A stretch of DNA of 64,000 nt from Cloeon dipterum (lineage: Eukaryota; Arthropoda; Insecta; Ephemeroptera; Baetidae), in assembly GCF_949628265.1 (NCBI RefSeq), contig NC_088787.1, positions 37,002,844 through 37,066,843 of the forward strand, read 5' to 3'. Made by a program: the position numbers and the translations under genes. Positions 1 to 11,600 of the stretch are shown here, piece by piece (position 1 is the stretch's first letter; every line of letters starts with the position of its first letter). Below the pieces are notes generated by a model. The model was not told the DNA's origin. It ran no database searches and worked only from the letters and a program-made list of their open reading frames with translations.

Positions 1-1375
1 ATTTTCTCCTTCGTCTTCTACGAAAGCCAGTTGAAATTCACCATCGCTGTTGTCATCAGATGCTGACAGAAAAAAAGTTAATAAAGGTAAATAACTTCGT
101 GCAAGCGAATTTACTATCGGAAGCCAACCGATTATTTTAAAAAAGGCGATCGGGTTGAAATCGAATACTGTGATATGCCGTTGTCTCTACTCAAGCTACT
201 TATACAATTTTGGCTGATTTCCGAGGATATGTTTAAGGTGCTGCTTTGTTAAATTGTGCACAAAATTACCTGTTTGTTCATAATCGGAATTTAAACGTTT
301 AAACCTTGAACATTCTAATGCGCAGCAAATTAATCGCAATTGTTAAATTGCGTCCATCTCAAATATCCTGTTTGACCATAAATGGAAATAAAGCATACAA
401 ACTTTGTGCGAATCTGATGTACACTAAAAATTGACTGTACTGACCTCGATATTTAACAATTATCCTTCTTGAAGAATGAAGTGAGATAAATTTTCAAATT
501 TGAGAGAACTTGAATATTCGAACACAATAATATCTCAAAAATGTATTCCCATCATGTGTTGGCAATGTAGACTGAATTCAATAAAGATTATCGGCACATG
601 TCCATGCCATTCATCTTTACTTCTGTCTTAAATTTTAAACAGTTTCAAATTAAAAAATTTTTTGTCTTTTAATGAGATGATTTTATATAAAATGGTTTAA
701 GAACTGTTTTATATATTTAATGTCTTGTCATCTTGTGCTGTGCCTGAAAAATATTTTCTTACCCTGCTGGTTTTGTAGGAAAAAGCCTGCTCACATGATT
801 CCTCTCAGCATTTCCTGTCTTGGAATACACTCCGTCAATCATCATAAAAATCTGACAATTAATCCTTTGTGAGGTAAATATTTGACAAAAATTACACAAA
901 TCATTCACAAGGCAGTGATTAACATTTAAACATAATGTTTTTTATTAAAGCCATGTTTTATTCATTCATATTCACCAAATTTAATAAAATAAGAAAAACA
1001 AAGCTTACACATAAATTCAAACAGGGTTATTAATTTTTTAAAAATGCATTATTTTCTATTTTTATTCATATTTGTTCATTGTAAAAAACTAGATTTCAAT
1101 CTGTAGTACAGTGATTATAGTTTCAAAACTATGTTTTCTATTTAAGAAAACTAGGAATTTATATATGATTTAGCTGCAAAGAGAGCTTCATTAGATGATC
1201 TAACCCAGAGATCAAAAAAAGAAAGGAGGAAGTTTCGAGAAGATGCCAAAAAATAACTAACAAGGAGTGTCCACTTCTATAGTTTTTTGGCCGGATTGAA
1301 ACTTGCCGCTAAAATATGTATAGTATTCAACCTCCTATAAACTGTACACCAATCGAAAATTCTCAACGAGGTCAT
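1..1375. other. AT-rich stretch without a recognisable gene
   Basis: I see only AT-rich sequence with stops in all frames and no splice-compatible exon, RNA gene or terminal repeat. The 5' end of the decayed pogo-like transposon probably lies somewhere after about 1260, but I could not find its terminal repeat. Confidence 0.5.
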
Positions 1376-1650
1376 TTACGGCACTAATTGGCTGCCGAAA
1401 AATGCAACAATTTTCTTGCGCGGATATGACATCACAGAATATGCTGTTAGGCTAGGCGCACTATCTGCACACCGCGCGAACGTCGCGGACGTGTGCCGTA
1501 GCATCCGATTGGATGATCGCGCCGTGTTCATGTTGTTGTTGCCTCTGGCACAAGCTCCGCACGCTAACCACATATTTCGTGTTGTGATTATAATTAAACG
1601 CATGTCGGTCTCTGGAAATTTGGATTTTGGTATCGATTCATAATTTTTGT

Positions 1651-1945
1651 GATGAAGGTTCGGAAGAAGAGTCCGAAGATGATTACGAACTCTAAGCTGA
1701 TTGTGAAGCCATCGAAGAACCCCAGCAAAAATCAGACCGCAGGGTAGTCTCTTACACTGAAAAGGTCGCTGCAGTGGATTTTTGGCTCTACAATGATAAC
1801 CCAGATGGTGGGCCAAATCGCAGAAAACCGAAAAGGGCATTCACGTCAGTGAAAAACATCAGCCTTATGTCTACTCTATAGACCAGTTGCGCCAGTGGCA
1901 ACGCCAAATTGAAGACAGGGAGTCATTGAGGAGAAGGTAAGGAGG
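1651..1945 (+). pseudogene. pogo/Tigger-like DDE transposase, N-terminal remnant
   Basis: Acidic codons at 1651 lead into a frame containing KPKRAFTSVKN. A shift of one frame then gives YSIDQLRQWQRQIEDRE, which resembles the N-terminal DNA-binding part of pogo/Tigger transposases. A stop (TAA) near 1695 and the frameshift near 1860 break the frame. The sense continues at 5516 (KLVEVEAAVLARFHDATK), so this is the same gene interrupted by the LINE at about 1960-5515. An end such as AGAAG/GTAAGG near 1940 could also be a splice donor, so an intron at this place is possible. Assignment rests on the stronger DDE part downstream. Confidence 0.55.
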
Positions 1946-2258
1946 TAAGCTAGCATCGAGTGTGCAGGCAAAGAATCTGTCTCTGCTGTATTCCTGCCTC
2001 CGGGCGTTGTTTCAGGTTCACCGGGCCGGCGAGCCCCCTGGCGAAGCTTTTTTATCGCCCCCGCCGACCTTGTCGCGCGGAGGTGACCCTGAATACTGCC
2101 CAGTTGATTGGAAAATAGCTAAACGAAGTTTTCCCATTGACTGCCCAATCGCTGGAGAAATTCCGAGAGAGACGTTTGAATAGAAGAGACGAGGATTCCA
2201 TTTAAAACCCTCGGGACCCTGATCTCTGGAATTCGATCGACCATCTGGACCACTGTAT

Positions 2259-2576
2259 ATGCCACAGATGCCACCCTCGAAATGTTTTAATTGTGACAAG
2301 GCCGGCCGCAAGAATGCTGTTTTTATCAAATACTCTGACTGCCCGCTAGAATTTCACAGAACATGCCTTCGCAAATTCACAAAATATAGCGAGAAAGAGG
2401 TTAATGAATACAAGAAGAAAAATAATTTCAGCTGCTGGTCATGCTCCGTGCCAATGCTAAACGATTCCTTCTGGAGCGTTCCCGAACCGCTGCATCCAAC
2501 CCGAGCACGTAGTTCACAGCACCAGCAAAATTATAAAAAAGCAGCAGCGATTTTGTGCTTCAACGCCCGTTCTTAA
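2259..2576 (+). pseudogene. LINE copy 1: PHD-finger segment and start of the endonuclease
   Basis: The frame shows CFNCDKAGRKNAV, then a Cys/His group (DCPLEFHRTCLRKF) and CWSCSVP, the Cys4-His-Cys3 spacing of a PHD finger. It runs into ILCFNARS, the first strand of the EEP endonuclease. In the related copies this is followed without a break by the rest of the endonuclease, so PHD, EN and RT form one frame in this family. Here a TAA at 2574 and a frameshift near 2620 break it. The upstream 5' UTR (about 1960-2258) shows no convincing coding. Confidence 0.7.
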
Positions 2577-2617
2577 AAAAAAAGGAAAAGGGCCGCTGAC
2601 ATTACTGCTCTCTTAGA

Positions 2618-5321
2618 GTGCTACCTGCTGACATTCTCGCTAATAATGAGACCTGGTTGTCGTCTGATATTTCCGACCACGAGGTGATCCCCATTGACTA
2701 CGTTGTGCTGCGGAAGGACAGAACTGGCGGCCGCAGACCAGCAGGCGGCGTCCTGCTGGCCATTCTTCCGCACCTTCTGCCGCGCCGACAGACACAGCTC
2801 GAGACCACTGCTGAGGCCGTTTGGGCCGAAGTGACGGTCTCGAATTTGCGTTTCCTCATCGCCTCAGTGTATAGAGCACCAAACTGTACGCCAGAGCTAA
2901 ACGATGAGTTGCTTCGCTCGCTTGCGCTGGCCGCCGAGCAGCAGCACAACTACGACGCGTGCTTTGTCATGGGCGATTTCAATTTGGACGTGGACTGGAA
3001 CAACGAGACGCCGCTGCCGAGAGCTGCACCTGCTGAACAATTCGTCGATGCCTTTGATAATTTCGCCTTTGCGCAGCTGATAAAAAACGCAACGAGAACC
3101 ACGGCCACGAGCGAGAAGACCATCGACTTGTTCCTATGCGACACGCCGAATCTCGTCTCCACGAGCGAGGTTATCGCCGGCGTTAGCGAACACGACGCGT
3201 TGCTGATCGGCCTCAAGGTGGACTCCCGCCGCCCGCCACCTGTGTCTATGACGCTTCCGGACTGGCGGCGTGCCCACTGGCCGGCTCTCAACGACCAACT
3301 CGCGGTGAAGCTGCAAGAAGTGACGCAAGATGACCTCGCGGAAGCCTGGTCAGCCTGGAAGACAGCGCTGTTTGAATGCGTCGCGGAGTGCGTGCCAACC
3401 AGAAGGACGCGATCAAAGAGGAAGCTGCTCCCCTGGCTCGACAAAAATCTTAAAAAGCTAATTAAAATTAAAGATGATCTGTTCACGCAGTGGATGAGAG
3501 AGAAAACCAATGAGACGAGAAGCATTTTTGAGACGGCGAGAAAGGCAACCCAAGGCGCTGTCAGACTGGCTAAAGACCGCTGGTTTTGGAATCTCGGCCG
3601 TGGACCACAAGGGGCAGCTGTGTTCTGGAAATTCATTCATTCTAAATCAAAAGTGCCGATTAACACGACTACTTTTTCAGCTGACGGCCGTATTTTCAGT
3701 GAGCCTGCAGCCGTCGCTAGCCAATTTCTCGCCACTTTCAAGCAGAACTTCTCGCCAGCAGGCACTGATTTTCCGTTCGTGCGCCACGCGCCCGTCCAAA
3801 ATGAGAAGCTGAGCAAGCTGCATATCACGGCGAGCGAGGTCAGCGCCTTGCTGCACGTCCTGGACGCCAAAAGTGCCGCAGGACCGGACGGCATCCCTGC
3901 AGTGCTGCTCAAAAACTGCGCTGAGACGATCTGCCCCAGCCTCGCCCACATTTTCAACCTTTCGCTGCGGACACGCGACTTGCCGGCCGACTGGAAGTGT
4001 GCAGCGGTGACGCCGATCCCAAAAGAAGGTAACAAAAATGATTTCAATAATTACCGCCCCATCACCGTCACCTCGCTCGTTGGAAAACTCTTGGAGAAGC
4101 ACGTCCGCAACCAGCTTGCAGCATTCTTTGAGAGGATAAATTCCCTGCCAGACTGCCAGCACGGCTTCCGCGAGCGGCGCTCGTGCACGACAATGTTGCT
4201 GAAAACCCTGGACAACTGGACTGCGGACCTCGACAGCAACAGCGGGCAACACGTGCACGCAGTTTTCCTCGACTGGGCGAAAGCTTTTGACAGGGTTCCA
4301 CATCAGCGGCTACTGGCCAAGCTTCATCACCATGGCGTTGACGGCGAGGTCCTCGGGTGGCTGAAAAACTTCCTCGTTGGTCGCAGCCAGTTCGTGCGTT
4401 TCGGCGGCGCACGAAGCGAACCATGCGAGGTTACGAGCGGCGTCATCCAGGGCAGCGTGCTGGGGCCGCTGCTTTTCAACATCTATGTGTCCGACCTGCC
4501 TGCAGCCCAGAAAACTAACCTCGTGCGATACGCCGACGACTGCACCGTGTTCAGGATTGTGAGATGCCAAGATGACGTCGACGAACTGCAGGAAGACCTC
4601 GCCCTCGTTGACATCTGGTGCACCAACAACGGCATGCAGCTGAACGCCAAGAAATGCGTTGCGTTTGACATGACGCGCGCGCGCCAGCCGTGGACGCCCC
4701 AGTACACGATCGGTGGCGTGGCGCTCGACTACGTCTGCACGCAGCGCCTCCTTGGCGTCCATATCTCAAGAGATCTGCGCTGGAACCACCATGTCGAAGT
4801 CCAGCGTTAGAAAGCGGCGCGTACTCTTGGATTCGCGGCCCGCAATTTGCGTGGCTGCACGCAGAGAGTGAAAAGGATGGCGTACCTGACCCTCGTGAAG
4901 CCCAAGTTGTTTTACGGGACTCCGGCGTGGCACCCCTGGACCAAGGCAAACATCGGGAAGATGGCTAGAACCCAAAACAAAGCCCTCCACTTCATCTATG
5001 GTCGCCACGTCCCGCCGCCGCAACACCAGAAAATGCTGTCCGTCCCAGCCCAGCTGATGTTCAATGACCTGCTTTTCTTCAAGAAGAGTCTTTGCGGCCT
5101 CACAGATTACGACGCAATGGCGCGCATCACCGAGGGCCGAGTGCATCGCGGCGACGACTCGCAGCATCCGCGGCTGCAACAGCCACCAGCGCGCACCGAA
5201 CTCGGCCAGTGTGTTTGATTTTCGAGTCATCGCCTTTTGGAATGCTACACCACCTGCATTGAAAGACTGTTCGGCGGCACAGTTTCCTTCCAAGTGTAAG
5301 GCGTTTGTGAGTGCTTTCTAG
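2618..5321 (+). pseudogene. LINE copy 1: endonuclease and reverse transcriptase frame
   Basis: Endonuclease motifs in order are NETWLS (metal-binding Glu), SVYRAPN, MGDFNLDVDW and SEHDALLIGL (catalytic His). RT motifs follow: PDGIPAVLLK, YRPITVTSLVGKLLEK, CQHGFRERRSC, FLDWAKAFD (first catalytic Asp), GVIQGSVLGPLLFN and YADD at about 4530. A TAG at 4808 interrupts the frame. Sense continues from 4847 with a C-terminal block (HFIYGRH, FFKKSLCGLTD), and a frameshift near 5210 precedes the last residues (FWNATPPALKDC). The encoded enzyme would nick target DNA and copy the element RNA in the nucleus. This copy cannot make it in one piece. Confidence 0.85.
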
Positions 5322-5515
5322 TGCAGCTTAATTAACCTCCTTTCAAGGCCCATTCCGGCTCTTCCCTCCTGGGTAGAGTTTTAGCGAGATGTTTACCAGG
5401 AATTGTGCCTTTGCTCACTATGTCCTTCCTATTTTTAATTTTTGACAAATTGTTTTTTTTTAACATGTATGTACATCTTTTGGTGAGAATAAACAAGCAA
5501 TAAATAAATACAAAG

Positions 5516-6467
5516 CTGGTTGAAGTTGAGGCTGCCGTCCTGGCAAGGTTCCATGACGCAACGAAGAGGAGTCAAATTTTTAAAGGAATTACGGTTCGAT
5601 GCTGGGCAGTAGAAGAAGCAGAAGCCGTGGGCCTGCCTTTTGAATAGTTTTGCGCCTCTCTGCCTTGGCTAGATCACTTCAAGAAAAAGCATAGGATCAG
5701 CGACAGGAAGATCACAAAGCCCACTAGCAAGCGAATTTTGACAGAACAAGCAGAAATCGTAAAGATAGTTGAAGAATTTGTAGCAGAAGTGAGAGAATTG
5801 ATGAAGACAGCTGACACTCAATTCGTGTTCAATGTGGACCATACTGGCATCAACAAAGAAATCCACAATTCAAGGACGCTCGAATTCATCGACGAGCGGA
5901 TTGTCGCTAAAGAAGTCCAGAGTGTCATCGCAACAACCCACTCTGTCACCCTTGTTCCTGTCTGCAACGCTGCAGGTCAGCTCCTGGAGCCTGCATATCT
6001 GATTTTCCCAGAAAAGAATGGAAGTTTCGGTCCAAACCTTGCTGTTGTGCGTCCTGAAAACCTGAAAATTACGTGCAATTTGTGGGAAGATGTTGGGCAG
6101 CCTGGTTAGGTAGCTTTTTGAGACCTGCGTATTTCCCCACGTCCCGGAGGGTGAAAAATCTGTGGTTCTCATTGATCACTGGCTTGGGTGGAAAACAAAG
6201 AGACCACTGATTCAAAGCTGGGCAGAGGAACACGGAATTAATATCGAAATCAAGCTGATTCCCGAGAGCACATCAGGAATGGTTCAACCCCTTGATGTGA
6301 TTTTAATGGCCCGCTGAAAAATCATCTGCGGACACTTGAAGACAAGTCTGCATGGACAAGATTGATTTTAGCATCCAGACACGCAACAATCTCATCAAAA
6401 TCATCAGCTTCACCTATAGTCAATTAAAATCCCATCGTTTTTCCAGCATGCTTGAATACGGCTGGAA
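5516..6467 (+). pseudogene. pogo/Tigger-like transposase, catalytic DDE part
   Basis: Sense resumes right after the LINE tail. The catalytic Asp residues are visible: NVDHTGINKE (first D, about 5838), VVLIDHWLGWKTKRPLIQ (second D, about 6160-6210) and SGMVQPLDV (third D, about 6285). This is the DDE order and spacing of the pogo branch of IS630-Tc1-mariner. Breaks seen: TAG at 5645, a frameshift near 6100, and further shifts near 6300 and 6350. The last sense is SSMLEYGW at 6450-6465, where a 6951-bp insertion begins. Sense continues at 13421. The enzyme would cut and paste its own transposon; this copy is dead. Confidence 0.8.
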
Positions 6468-6515
6468 CCCCAGGTGCCAATCCCGGTGGATCCACCGGGG
6501 GAATCCCCGGGGATG
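6468..6515 (+). repeat. left terminal inverted repeat and subterminal palindrome
   Basis: The 15-bp terminus is followed by a perfect 12-bp palindrome, GGTGGATCCACC, and by GGGGGAATCCCC. A related block (GGATCCACCTCGCGGGA) recurs at about 6668. Such subterminal repeats are typical transposase-binding sites, but no function can be proven from sequence. Confidence 0.7.
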
Positions 6516-6935
6516 TGTCCACCGTTTTAGAAGTTAGCTATTCTTATATAAAAGTCACGCGAAGTTTATAAATATTGCTTAGAGCTTTACTTTTCGTAAC
6601 ATTGTTACCGAAAATGATGATAAAAGCAAGCATAAAGAGCGAAAATAGAAGAGAGATTATTCTAGGAGGATCCACCTCGCGGGAGACTCGGCCACCACAT
6701 TCCACCACAAAAAAATCGAGATATTTACATTAAATATGCCTCCAGTCAACTATTTGTGTCATAATCAATCGATAAATCTAACCTTCTCACTGCCGAATTC
6801 GTTCGGCGGCCGAATAAACTTCATCATTATCAGCCAGCTAAACTTTCGCGCCAAGCTTCTGCCGGGCATATGCGTGTTGCTTGGCAACACCGCCCATCAC
6901 CTGTTCGCGACCGGCACTAGGCACTACAATCAACA

Positions 6936-7395
6936 ATGGCGAGATCGCCGGCCAGTTTGCATTTTTGTCACAGGTTATGTTGTTTTTCTACTAATTTCGC
7001 TTGGAAAAACGCCTCGGCCTCCATCCGCAACCGTTTATTAAGAGCCGAGCTACGTTCGCACTGCGCACAGCTCTGCAACATCGTCGCCAAGTGCACTTTT
7101 ATCCATTCAGTAGGTACGAATGATTAGATAATTATTTTCATATTATAATTAAAATTATGGGTTACTCAAGCTTTTCAATCACTCGGCACACTTCTCGCCC
7201 TGTCCTAGCGAGAAGTGTGAGTTGTGCGAAAAGTGTGAGTCTTCCAAATGTCTGCTAGAAATCCTAAACAATTAATAAAATCTTTCATTTTTGTCACAGA
7301 ACGCCTCGTTGGAAAAGTGGAAGCGCGTACGTTTTACCCAAGACCTGGAAGATGGGTTGAAAGAGAAATTTCCACTCGTTGCTGACCTATTTTGA
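6936..7395 (+). CDS. possible two-exon small protein (89 aa) inside the TIR element
   Basis: ATG at 6936 follows a favourable context (caacaATGg). Exon 1 (6936-7109, 58 codons) is open and ends at a possible donor GTAGGT. An acceptor (ttgtcacag) at 7291-7299 opens exon 2 (7300-7395) in phase 0, which reads NASLEKWKRVRFTQDLEDGL and stops at 7393. The N-terminus is Cys-, Arg- and Ser-rich, with no clear signal peptide or known domain. It is not recognised as any family. The support is only the phase fit and the position near the element's left end; it could be chance. Confidence 0.3.
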
Positions 7396-8563
7396 TCACA
7401 GAGGCTTTTTCGTGCAGAGGTGAAACTATCCCTGAAAGACCTTTTAAGGTAACCCAGCCTGGCAGGGCCAGTCCTCTAAAGTCCAAATTGTTATATATTT
7501 ATTATTTTTTATTTTTGGAAGCGCCTGGAGATAAATTTCATCTTTTGTGATTGCCATAGGAGTGCGGCGCCTGCTGTTGACGTTGCTGTGGCGCACAAGA
7601 GCTGTTCTTGCTGGAACTACATACGAGAAGTCAAATTCAACCAGATGAGCTGCACGAGCTCTCTTTCTATGTCTTCCTCTGGATTGACGCCGTCTACTCG
7701 TTTGAGCAGGACAGACGCATCACAGCGCTGGCATGTGAGTCCATCCAGCTGCCTCCTATCCTCTTGATACTGATTCTGTAGCTCGAGGCACATTGTCGGT
7801 GTCTTCACAGGGAGCCACCGAATGCCAGTGAATGCCGCCAAATGACCAACGATAGTTGTTTCTCTTATTTCATAACAACGAATATTAATATGTATTTATT
7901 CCTTACATCTTAATTAATAATAATTATATATTTCTTCAGTGTTGACGCGATAAGGCGGAAAAAGAGCCAGATAATGAGAGCAGCTGAAGCCGATTATATG
8001 ACAAGTCTATGGACACTGATTTGCTTAGGCAAATTCCTGCTGTCGGTAATCTCGGTTTTCGAGCTTTTAGCACAAAATAGCTTTTTTTAAAAAAAATTGA
8101 TTACTCCCCTCCTTTATTTTTCACTCCCATGCTCTACGGCTCTTCCTCCTCCTCTTCGTCGAATCTGTTCCTCATAATCCATAGTATTTTTTACTCAAGA
8201 TCTTTTTTTGGCAAGATTTTTCGTCAGGAATAAAACTAAAACAAATTTTCGAAATTATTGGAAGCAAAAAATTTCAATTGTATTAAGGAATAATTTGTTA
8301 AACATTTTTTTCACTTATAATTGTATGGTATATTTTTTTATTTGCATTCTTTTTCTCTCAAATATCTGTTAAAATAAACTGTTTTTAAATAAGACATGCA
8401 AGGAAAATATGCGCCACTATGCATTAATTTGTGGGTTTTGTTAAAAATATATTTTTTAAGTAAATAAAGTTTCCAGGTTTTAATTTTTCCATTAAGATTA
8501 AGTGTAATACATATATATGTCAGGTAATAAAAAATTTGTATCAAATTTGGATAGCATTTAAAT
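7396..8563. other. element interior without an assigned gene
   Basis: Mostly AT-rich. An open minus-strand frame of 74 codons at 7617-7841 contains a Cys pair (LTCQRCDASVLLKR) but has neither a good ATG nor convincing splice sites, so I do not call it a gene. Confidence 0.4.
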
Positions 8564-8586
8564 TTTATTGCGCTCAAACATTTATT
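8564..8586 (-). promoter_or_regulatory. polyadenylation signals of the DUF4806-like gene
   Basis: Two AATAAA hexamers on the minus strand (8586-8581 and 8569-8564) lie 21-43 nt past the stop codon, the expected place for cleavage and polyadenylation signals. Confidence 0.6.
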
Positions 8587-8606
8587 CGAATAAAGAAAAA
8601 AAGGCT

Positions 8607-11600
8607 TCAATATTGGTAGTCCACCTGACGGGACGTGCTAGGTCTGTTGTTCGGGCCGCGAGGTGAATATCTGAGTAGAAATAAATTGTTTAATTAAAAA
8701 AGCTCTTCCAATAGCAATTTTAAATAATGGCTTATACCTCTGCTGGTCATTATAGAGTCTGCGTGGCGTATAGGACGTTCTGTTGCCACCATTGTATCTG
8801 AAAAATATACCGTTTTTGATAAGAACATATATTGTGCTGTTCGTATCAAAGACGCACCCTGAACTGTACGGTGAAAATCTGTAAGAGCTATAATTTCGGC
8901 CCCCACCGCCATACCAATTTGGGCTGAAACAAAAATTTCATAATTTCTAATTTATCAAAGCTAAACATATTAATTGGAACCTTTTATTGTTGATCCAATC
9001 TGACTGGTTCCTACGATGCGTTGGAGTTTTGTCGTTTTCGTTCGGACCAGAATGGGGCCTTGGGGAAACCCCAGTCAGCCTTGAGGATGGAACCCTGTCG
9101 GACGAAACACCTCTCCTGGGAAAAATGTGAAAAAGATTAATGAATATATAGAAACAAAGTGATATTTTAATAAAGCAGATAAATTTAAAAAATATATATA
9201 TTTACATATAAACAGCAAAACTTACTCTTGGGAATCCTTCTCGGTCCTCTGTTCGCTTCCGGCTCGGCTGCGAGACCTACTCGAGCGCTTTTTTGCATCC
9301 TTTAGCCAACTTTGTACTCCTTGCGTAAAATTTATAAGATTGGCAGGGGGAGTAGTTTTCAGTTTAGGTAGTTCATCGACCACCGCTCCTACGGCAGAAT
9401 AGGAAAAAAATTAGTTAAGCTAAAGAAAGTCTTTCTTAGAAAGGGCAAACAATTACTTTGTAACATGGCAGCAGTTTTGGTGGATCGAAATGCCAATTTG
9501 GTTGTCTTCCCTTGGTTGGACACGCCGTGCCAAGTGAACTTCTCAGCCATTTCATTTGACATAACTTTCCTCAGACATATATTAAGAAAGCTCGTCAAAT
9601 TGGGCCCATGGAATAGACGCAGTCTTTTGACCTAATAGGAAAATACATTGCACACAAATATATTTTTTTTTATAAAAGATCAGAGGGTAACATTGATAAT
9701 TTTGAAAATTTTTGCTTTTCAAATAATTGAGATTTTAGAATTACCAAAGATGTCACAACAGCTGGTTGATTCAAAGCATCCTCAAAGGCTTTGAACTCGT
9801 CGTCTGATTTACATGGCAGGGTTTGGTAAATGTCGTCGATGTTTGTGACAGTAGGGAGAGATGTGACGTTATTTGAGGTCAGAATAAATTTAATTTCGTC
9901 CAATCTCTCGTTCATCATCTTTGTCAGAGCATCAAACCTCCTGTCGATATACTCTGCAAAGATAAAAATTAATTAAGATTAAATCCAGCCAAGAAACAAA
10001 CTAGTGCCAAATCATGCCAACAGCATAAAAGCACTGCATTTTTTAAACCTTTAAGATCCTTAGAATACTCATCTGATTTATGAGACACTTCGGGAAATTT
10101 ATTCTGCTGGTGGGACTCATCATGGCTCAGATCTGAGGAAATTATAAATCCAATTAAAGAAGCAGCCCATACAAATAAATTTTGATTTATCTTACCCTCG
10201 GTATCTAAACAATTATAATCAAAAACAGAGCCTTCAACAAGATCATCGTCATCGTCCGAGGGAGGAATTGTTTCGATGTTGTCGGCCATGATTTTTCCAA
10301 TCTCCGGAGACGTCCGCTCAATATGTGACGGTGATCCGCCAGAGTTATGCTGCTCTGCGTTTTTTGCTTCAACCTCTATATTTAAAGCTAGTTTAGATCC
10401 TGCAAAAAATATAAACAATTTAGGTGGTATTATTCCTTAGATAATCGCGTGGTGATTAAGATATAATATTGTCAGTATTGCTTAAAACATGTGTTTTTAA
10501 AAATCAATGACGTTTTTTTCTGGAGAGGGGGGAATATGGCAACAAAAATACTGAAGATATTTTTATACCGAATAAAAATTAAATTTAAAAAAGACAAAAA
10601 TTACCCAAGTCAGTCAGATCAATTAACTTTGGTTGAGGAACAAAATCTTGCTCGTCTATTTCTGAGGAGCAATTACCACCATCAGAACTTTCAGAATTAA
10701 CAGTGGCTAAGCTGTTTCTCAAGGTGCTGCTAGCGTTCCTTTTCTGTGATCTCCTTTTTCCTGCAAGTTGGATAAAAATTAGGACTTGGGTGAGTGCTAT
10801 AAAAATCGTTTTATATATACCTGCTGTCACATTATTCTCCTCAGGACTGTTCAAATACCGACTTGGTTTCTTTCCTCTTGTGCTTCGAACGGCAGTTCCC
10901 TTGCCTGCGTCTGCGTCGCTGTCGTCTAAAAGTTTTTCTGCCGTTCTGAAGTCCTCTGAGTAAAAAAATCAAAGACTATGCTTAAAACTTATTATTTAGA
11001 ACTCAGCATCATTGTGAATTTATTTTCCAACTTAATTTTTAAAAAACTAAAAACTAATTTAACTATTAAACATGTTTTCAAATTTTGAAAAATTCTAGAA
11101 TATTATTGATTTAATCAACAATATATTGTATTTACCGGTTTGCCCAACAACCCTTTTGATAGGGAAGGTTGCCCACACTTCCCGTACTGGCTCAACATGC
11201 CGTTGCAGCATTTTTACAAATTGTAACGAGTTGCGATATGGGGGCCAGAACGTATGTCCACCACAAATCCATCTCGAAGAAAGAATCTCGAAGCTTCCTT
11301 GGTGTCCTCTCCGCTTTCCAAACTCGACCACGACATATTTGTATCTGAAAAGAGTTTCTTCAATAATCGCAAAAACATGCAAAAATATTATTGTGAAAAG
11401 AAGAAATATCAAGGGTTTTATTAAAAAATTGCACGGTTTTGAAAGAGGTCAACATTTGGCCTCATTAAAATTCACCAACGTCAACAACTGCTTACATTCA
11501 GAAAGCTGATTAAATTTACAGATTTTTTTTCTTAGCAAGATTTACTCAAATTCACGATTTTGTCTCAAAATGCTATGAAATTTTCGACAGGCCGTTACAG

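Larger units (their letters stand above)
1960..5515 (+). mobile_element. CR1-type LINE, near full length, decayed (LINE copy 1)
   Basis: A non-LTR retrotransposon with the order PHD-type zinc finger, EEP endonuclease, reverse transcriptase, 3' UTR, and a short A-rich tail (AATAAATAAATAC at about 5500). The PHD plus EEP plus RT order is known from CR1-like elements. It sits inside the pogo-like transposase gene, which continues on both sides, so it is the younger of the two. Exact ends are uncertain: the 5' limit is where transposase sense is lost and the 3' limit is the tail. Other copies of this family's 3' end lie at 14958-15482 (minus) and 48468-48625 (plus). Confidence 0.85.

Noticed and set aside
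3637..4762. Antisense open frames over the LINE reverse transcriptase
   Set aside because: They are shadows of the GC-rich RT coding strand.
7617..7841. Minus-strand gene in the TIR element
   Set aside because: The frame lacks an ATG and convincing splice sites, and its Cys pair alone is not enough.
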